From: CAVYXK01 sp963708245
GTDB taxonomy: Bacteria > Pseudomonadota > Alphaproteobacteria > Acetobacterales > Acetobacteraceae
Assembly: GCA_963708245.1 (NCBI GenBank)
Contig: OY970201.1
Coordinates: forward strand, 7,502,001 to 7,566,000
Direction: 5' to 3'
DNA: 64,000 bases
The position numbers and the translations under genes are program-made. Positions 62,681 through 64,000 of the stretch are shown piece by piece. Positions within the stretch are counted from its first letter, which is position 1. Each line of letters starts with the position of its first letter. The notes under the pieces were generated by a model. The model had not been told where the DNA came from and made no database searches. It worked only from the letters and a program-made list of their open reading frames with translations.

Positions 62681-63502
62681 ATGAGCGACAAACCAGCCAA
62701 GCCCGTGTTGCTGACCGGAGCGTCCGGTAATCTCGGCCGCGCGCTTACCCGCGCCCTGAGCGCACAGGGCTGGGTGCTGCGTCTGAGCGACATCGCCCCG
62801 TTCCCCGACCCGCTCCCCTCCGGCGCCGCCTTCACCCGCGCCGACCTCAATGACGGCGTGACCATGTTACGGCTCGCCGAAGGCTGCGGCGCCATCCTGC
62901 ATTTCGGCGGCATCTCCACCGAGAAGCCGTTCGAGGAAGTGCTCGGCCCCAATATCCGCGGTCTGTATCACATCTACGAAGCCGCCAGGCGCGAGCGGGC
63001 GCGCGTCGTGTTCGCCTCATCCAACCACGCGATCGGCTTCCACGAACGCACGGAAACGATCGACGGCGACACGAACTTCCTGCCGGACACCTATTACGGC
63101 CTGTCGAAAGCCTATGGCGAGCTGATGGGCCGGCTCTACTGGTGCAAGCATGGAGTTGAAAGCGTTTCCATCCGCATCGGCTCCAGCTTCCCCGAGCCAA
63201 CCAACGCGCGAATGCTGGCGACCTGGCTGTCGTACGGTGACCTCGCCCGACTGGTTGCGCGCTGCGTGCTGACCGAAAAGGTCGGCTGCCGGGTGATCTG
63301 GGGCGCCTCGAAGAATGCTCGTATGACCTGGTGGCGCAACGATGCGCGAGAGGCGATCGGGTGGTCTCCGCAGGACAGCGCCGATCCTTTTGCCGGCCAG
63401 CTTGCCGGAAAGGTCAGCGGCGATCCGATCGAGGAGCGCTATATGGGTGGGGCGTATTGCTCATTCGACTACTCGCGCGACACGCCGGCGCCGCGCGAGT
63501 AA
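62681..63502 (+). CDS. NAD-dependent epimerase/dehydratase family, probable uronate dehydrogenase
   Basis: The product is 273 aa from the ATG at 62681; GGAGG at 62667-62671 gives good spacing (the ATG at 62672 is too close). The Rossmann loop is VLLTGASGNLGRALTRAL. The SDR active site reads FASSNHAIGFH and YYGLSKAYGE (Tyr, Lys). HFGGISTEKPFEEVLGPNIR and RIGSSFPEPTNARMLATWLS match uronate dehydrogenase (Udh), which oxidises galacturonate or glucuronate to the lactone. Its last codons are part of a 24-bp triplication. Confidence 0.82.
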   Translation: MSDKPAKPVLLTGASGNLGRALTRALSAQGWVLRLSDIAPFPDPLPSGAAFTRADLNDGVTMLRLAEGCGAILHFGGISTEKPFEEVLGPNIRGLYHIYEAARRERARVVFASSNHAIGFHERTETIDGDTNFLPDTYYGLSKAYGELMGRLYWCKHGVESVSIRIGSSFPEPTNARMLATWLSYGDLARLVARCVLTEKVGCRVIWGASKNARMTWWRNDAREAIGWSPQDSADPFAGQLAGKVSGDPIEERYMGGAYCSFDYSRDTPAPRE

Positions 63503-63552
63503 TACACGCCGGCGCCGTGCGAGTAATACACGCCGGCGCCGCGCGAGTAATA
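63481..63552 (+). repeat. Tandem triplication of a 24-bp unit over the udh-like stop codon
   Basis: Three units (63481-63504, 63505-63528, 63529-63552) of CACGCCGGCGCCGCGCGAGT plus AATA; the middle unit has one change (GTGCG). Only the first contains the gene's own TAA; the other two are downstream copies. Confidence 0.9.
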
Positions 63553-63588
63553 GAGGACGCAACTCCTGCCGGTCGGCGTCCGTCCGGA

Positions 63589-64000
63589 TCAGGCATAAAG
63601 CAGTGCCGGCGGGTAACCTGGCGGGTAGGCGTGGTCGAACACGACCCAGGCGTGGTGATGCTGTGCCGGTTTAGTGCGCTCGCCCATGTCGAACCACTGG
63701 ATGCGCCGGGTCAGCACCACCACGGCCGCGAATGGAGCAGCGGCCATTATCTCGGCAGCTCTTTGTCCGGCGATCCACTGTAGCCGCACCAGCAGGGCAA
63801 GCTGGCCCTGAACAGAAGCAGTGAGCCACAGCGCATGCTGCAAAAACCCCAGCATCGCTGCTGACGACCGCGTCTGTCCCGCATGGGATCCGCTGTCACC
63901 ATAGGGCGGGTTCGTCACGATGCTGCGGCACCCCCCGGGCACGCTGCCGCACTGCAGAAAGTCCACTCCCGGGATGCCGAAAGCGCGATCGCAGATATCG
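63589..64000 (-). CDS. Class I SAM-dependent DNA methyltransferase-like protein, partial
   Basis: The gene enters from the right edge of the window, so its start is outside; 136 codons are visible to the TGA at 63589-63591. The catalytic motif SIVTNPPYG (NPPY) is clear, followed by HALWLTASVQGQLALLVRLQ and the later RRIQWFDMGERTKPAQHHHA. This resembles phage-type or orphan N6-adenine/class I methyltransferases that act on nucleic acid. The SAM-binding half is not visible. Confidence 0.75.
   Translation of the reverse strand, partial: DICDRAFGIPGVDFLQCGSVPGGCRSIVTNPPYGDSGSHAGQTRSSAAMLGFLQHALWLTASVQGQLALLVRLQWIAGQRAAEIMAAAPFAAVVVLTRRIQWFDMGERTKPAQHHHAWVVFDHAYPPGYPPALLYA

Noticed and set aside
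1..64000. CRISPR array, rRNA or tRNA genes
   Set aside because: No spaced identical repeats of the right size and no cloverleaf or rRNA motif was found by eye; a tRNAscan/Infernal run could still reveal one.

Overview
The window is GC-rich chromosomal DNA of an alphaproteobacterium. The closest match I can suggest is Rhodospirillales, probably Acetobacteraceae-like. This rests on the style of its hfq-hflX, efp-inositol phosphatase and map-radC neighbourhoods, the two DUF29 genes, a RuBisCO-like protein with a cupin partner, and short GC-rich intergenic hairpins. Taxonomy is inferred from gene content, not from a marker search. I see no rRNA, tRNA or CRISPR array.

Left part (1-17.3 kb). On the minus strand are a RuBisCO-like protein coupled to a cupin that runs off the window (probable 5-methylthioadenosine salvage) and a DUF1800/DUF1501 pair. 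Then come a stand-alone elongation factor G, two DUF29 genes on either side of an orphan peptide-type solute-binding protein, a fumarase-superfamily lyase, an aldo/keto reductase and an aminotransferase. A decayed GDP-mannose-3,5-epimerase/glycosyltransferase remnant precedes efp and an inositol-phosphatase gene.

Middle-left (17.5-31.7 kb). A complete kdpFABC potassium pump operon has a small membrane-protein ORF in front and no kdpDE here. It is followed by a Rieske oxygenase, a Uma2 protein, a luciferase-like monooxygenase and an alpha/beta hydrolase. Next is a compact three-gene envelope locus: a secreted OmpA-like protein, a MotA/TolQ-like channel and a MotB/OmpA-like protein with a candidate proton-binding Asp. 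Repeats, a frameshifted gene, an EamA stub and a thioesterase follow.

Accessory island (32-45 kb). An IS630 element has recognisable inverted repeats and a TA duplication. A LysR-controlled cluster (CitE-like lyase, MaoC-like hydratase, CoA-transferase, PrpF-like isomerase) resembles the C5-dicarboxylate (itaconate/mesaconate/citramalate) pathway. An IS91-like element carrying its own tyrosine recombinase lies beside an older inverted deletion derivative of itself. A proton-pumping P-type ATPase gene is broken by four frameshifts although its catalytic motifs survive.

Right part (45-64 kb). This holds an internally duplicated protein of unknown function, radC and map, rpiA behind a tiny coupled leader ORF, a YciI-like gene, a GNAT gene, glf, a HAD phosphatase, and hfq-hflX-inositol phosphatase. 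After these come a Dph6-like ATP pyrophosphatase, a gutted phospholipase C pseudogene, an AbiEii-like nucleotidyltransferase overlapping a small partner gene (possible toxin-antitoxin pair), and a luciferase-like oxidoreductase. The window ends with UDP-ManNAcA synthesis (wecB-wecC) and a glycosyltransferase, a probable uronate dehydrogenase whose stop codon lies in a 24-bp triplication, and a partial DNA-methyltransferase-like gene. glf, wecB, wecC, the glycosyltransferase and the decayed epimerase suggest surface-polysaccharide precursor synthesis.
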